From Bradyrhizobium sp. Y36 (GTDB lineage Bacteria; Pseudomonadota; Alphaproteobacteria; Rhizobiales; Xanthobacteraceae): DNA of 64,000 nucleotides. Under the pieces are notes generated by a model that made no database searches, was not told where the DNA came from, and saw only the letters and a program-made list of their open reading frames with translations. Shown here in pieces: positions 62,927 to 64,000 of this stretch. A program made the translations under genes and the position numbers. Position 1 is the first letter of the stretch, and every line of letters begins with the position of its first letter. Location: positions 1-64,000 of the forward strand of contig NZ_NWTI01000027.1 of assembly GCF_002531575.1 (NCBI RefSeq), given 5' to 3'.

Positions 62927-63126
62927 CCTCGCAAACACTTCCGTTTGCGACAAGCACCATGAACCGAGCGATGTCACTCCGCTACGAAAGAATTGTCAGC
63001 ATGCCGAATAGCTCCAAGCTATTCGATTGCGCATGCCCGGCTCATGGGAGCGATCTTGCCTGACCGCAAGATCGACAGTCCGCTTCTCACGGACCCTCCC
63101 GAGCCTGCCGCTCCGGAGGGTTTTTT
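62927..63126 (+). ncRNA. Candidate structured small RNA of about 200 nt
   Basis: Starts about 7 nt after the promoter and ends at an intrinsic terminator. Perfect hairpins: TCGCAAAC/GTTTGCGA with loop ACTTCC (62929-62950); CGAATAGC/GCTATTCG (63005-63025); CGATCTTGC/GCAAGATCG (63051-63074). The terminator stem is CCCTCC/GGAGGG. No start codon with an ORF of family character. I do not recognise an Rfam class; the loop and terminator have CUUCC/CCUCCC runs that could pair with Shine-Dalgarno sequences. Confidence 0.5.
63093..63126 (+). terminator. Rho-independent terminator of the candidate sRNA
   Basis: CCCTCC (63094-63099) and GGAGGG (63115-63120) with a partly paired GC-rich loop, then six T (63121-63126). 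A classic intrinsic terminator, the best T-run I noticed in the window. Confidence 0.8.
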
Positions 63127-63370
63127 GTTGCCCGCCGCGCGGCCCCATCGAACGACCCGGCCACGGCCGGAACGAGAGACCCGGATCTCGGGGCTCGCGC
63201 TGGGAAGGCGCGTGCCCAAGCGCGCGGGGCCTGCCGGAGGGAACGAGGCGATGAGCCGGACACCGATGGCAGAGCGAATCCACGAGGGTTCGCCAAGTGC
63301 GGCGCGTCGACAGCGCCGCGATAGATCTTTGTAACTCGGTTTGCCGCGAATGATCGCGGCTCAACCGACG

Positions 63371-63560
63371 CTGGTGGTGAAGATCTCGGATACTTCCTCC
63401 ACGGTAAAGCGGGTATGCCTCCCGCCTTTGACACACGCACCGGGATGCGGCCTCGGAAAAGGTACGCACGCGGCCCGGCGCAGGGTCTGCTCGCAAGAGC
63501 GCGCCCTGTGTTGTCGTCACTGAAAGCCGATATCGCCCGTTCCCCAGCGTACCCATCAAC
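63371..63560 (+). ncRNA. Candidate Y-RNA-like unit 1 (degenerate)
   Basis: Conserved start GGTGGTGAAG (63373-63382), loop ATCTCGGATA, then CTTC and CCAC that close the stem. A T-arm-like hairpin follows (GCGGG/CCCGC with 7-nt loop TATGCCT, 63409-63425). No clear acceptor or D-arm is visible. The 3' part has TCGCCCGTTCCCC (63532-63544), found also in units 2 and 3, and ends with CCATCA, which could pair back with the 5' GGTGG. Confidence 0.45.
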
Positions 63561-63583
63561 GGCCGATGCGAAAGCACCGGCCT

Positions 63584-63719
63584 GGCGGTGGTGAAGATAG
63601 CTGTTACTTCACGGTAAAGGCGCGAGAGCGTCGAGCAGGTTCGACCCCTGCGCGCCGAAAGGCGGATGGCCCGCAAGGGCAGCAACAGCATCGCTCGTTC
63701 CCCGCCAACTCCATCACGG
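63584..63719 (+). ncRNA. Candidate Y-RNA-like unit 2
   Basis: Starts with GGTGGTGAAG, loop ATAGCTGTTA, CTTCAC (63587-63612), a perfect 6-bp GTGAAG/CTTCAC stem. Then a T-arm (GCAGG, loop TTCGACC, CCTGC; 63635-63651), an acceptor-like stem CGCC/GGCG closed by GAAA tetraloop (63653-63664), and a D-arm-like hairpin GCCC/GGGC with GCAA loop (63669-63680). The 3' part has TCGCTCGTTCCCC (63691-63703) and CCATCACGG. Unit 3 starts directly after, so a joint transcript is likely. Confidence 0.55.
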
Positions 63720-63721
63720 TC

Positions 63722-63889
63722 CGTGGTGAAGATTTCTGTTACTTCGCCTATCACGCGAGAGGTCGCGGGTTCGAATCCCGTCCGGTGTACCATGCACCGG
63801 TAGCTCAGTGGCCAGAGCGCTTTCCGGCAAGCTGTCGCTTGCCGGGTCTCAGAATCGCTTGTTCCCGGATCGTGTCCCCTTAGCCACCG
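63722..63889 (+). ncRNA. Candidate Y-RNA-like unit 3 with permuted tRNA module
   Basis: Conserved hairpin GTGGTGAAG, loop ATTTCTGTTA, CTTCGCC (63723-63748); G-U pairs and a change to CGCC keep the stem. Next is a tRNA-like part in permuted order: T-arm GCGGG/TTCGAAT/CCCGT (63765-63781), acceptor 3' strand CCGGTGT (63782-63788), loop ACCAT, acceptor 5' strand GCACCGG (63794-63800; 7 bp with one G-U), then D-arm TAGCTCAGTGGCCAGAGC (63801-63818). A hairpin CCGGCAAG/CTTGCCGG and TCGCTTGTTCCC (63855-63866) follow. A standard tRNA would have these parts in reverse order. Confidence 0.65.
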
Positions 63890-64000
63890 CCGGTGGTGAA
63901 GAGCGCTGTTACTTCGTGAATCACACTGTCGAAGGTTCGACTCCTTCCGGACGCAAGTCCGTAGCTCAGCGGTAGAGCATGTGGAGCCCCTCGTGGGCAG
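63890..64000 (+). ncRNA. Candidate Y-RNA-like unit 4 with permuted tRNA module (cut by window end)
   Basis: GGTGGTGAAG (63892-63901), loop AGCGCTGTTA, CTTCGTG with CAC (63912-63924). T-arm GAAGG/TTCGACT/CCTTC (63931-63947), acceptor-like stem CGGAC/GTCCG closed by the GNRA tetraloop GCAA (63948-63961), D-arm TAGCTCAGCGGTAGAGCA (63962-63979). The tRNA-like parts are again T-arm, acceptor, D-arm. The 3' part is beyond the window. Confidence 0.65.

Noticed and set aside
62996..63793. 265-aa minus-strand ORF over the sRNA and the RNA-like array, containing a repeated EVTxIFTT peptide
   Set aside because: The repeated peptide is the antisense translation of the GGTGGTGAAGAT hairpin repeats, and HRTGFEPAT is the usual antisense reading of a T-arm. 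It is an artefact of structured RNA.
63750..63830. A normal tRNA gene
   Set aside because: T-arm precedes the D-arm and the acceptor stem is closed by a loop, so it does not form an ordinary tRNA in this order. Listed as part of a candidate Y-RNA unit instead.

Overview
The window is high-GC alphaproteobacterial chromosome. Gene order, protein wording and the families of short intergenic palindromes fit Bradyrhizobium or a close relative in the Hyphomicrobiales. I infer the genus from recall of these families; no search was run. Genes are dense, mostly intact and mostly housekeeping. I see no insertion sequence, prophage, rRNA operon or CRISPR array.

Layout. 1-3658: a repeat-bearing leader, a secreted caspase-like protein and two exported or membrane proteins of unknown function. 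3591-10295 (minus): a cell-envelope and fatty-acid block, fabD-fabG-acpP-fabF-mltG-yicC-gmk. 10484-12242: a fatty acid desaturase with its TetR-type regulator and a palindromic operator. 12329-15078: ribosomal operon rpsF-rpsR-(DUF2232 membrane protein)-rplI with a leader hairpin over the rpsF ribosome binding site and a strong terminator. 15061-17193: thioesterase, TetR regulator, cytochrome-c-like protein. 17459-18029: remains of a cyclopropane-fatty-acid synthase gene. 18373-22790: a 39-codon membrane micro-ORF, dnaB, alr, a Cys-rich small secreted protein, xth. 22885-24557: SGNH-like secreted protein, GFA protein, an unknown. 24736-29890: a catabolic and transport cluster (FadR-type regulator, hydroxyacid dehydrogenase, polar amino-acid type ABC transporter, RpiB-type isomerase). 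30033-33986: TauE/SafE permease, then a GGDEF-EAL enzyme coupled to a periplasmic sugar-binding-type protein. 34179-37973: radA, cvpA, purF. 38131-41504: SDR, NHL-repeat protein, orphan branched-chain-type binding protein. 41660-45602 (minus): yfgM-like protein, lipoprotein, der, MFS transporter. 45768-50639: acyl-CoA synthetase, NnrU-like protein, unknown, prfC. 50797-52768: SMR transporter, then a DUF47-PiT phosphate pair. 52925-57663 (minus): a complete Liv-type ABC system. 58009-62859: PAS-like protein, ArsC-family protein, CsaA-like protein, TetR-SafE pair, GST, micro-ORF, DUF429 protein.

The most interesting part is the protein-free right end (62860-64000). First comes a candidate structured small RNA with a good promoter and terminator. 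Then come at least four tandem RNA-like units. Each starts with a conserved GGTGGTGAAG...GTTACTTC hairpin. In the best copies this is followed by a tRNA-like module in permuted order: T-arm, acceptor-like stem closed by a short loop, then D-arm. This is the topology known for bacterial YrlA-type Y RNAs, which bind the Ro60 homologue Rsr. No Rsr or RtcB gene is visible before the window ends, so that link is inference.

Other points are the broken CFA synthase gene, the periplasmic-sensor/c-di-GMP gene pair, palindromic operators next to three TetR genes, a Pho-box-like site before the phosphate pair, and REP-like palindromes that supply a stop codon or lie at gene ends.
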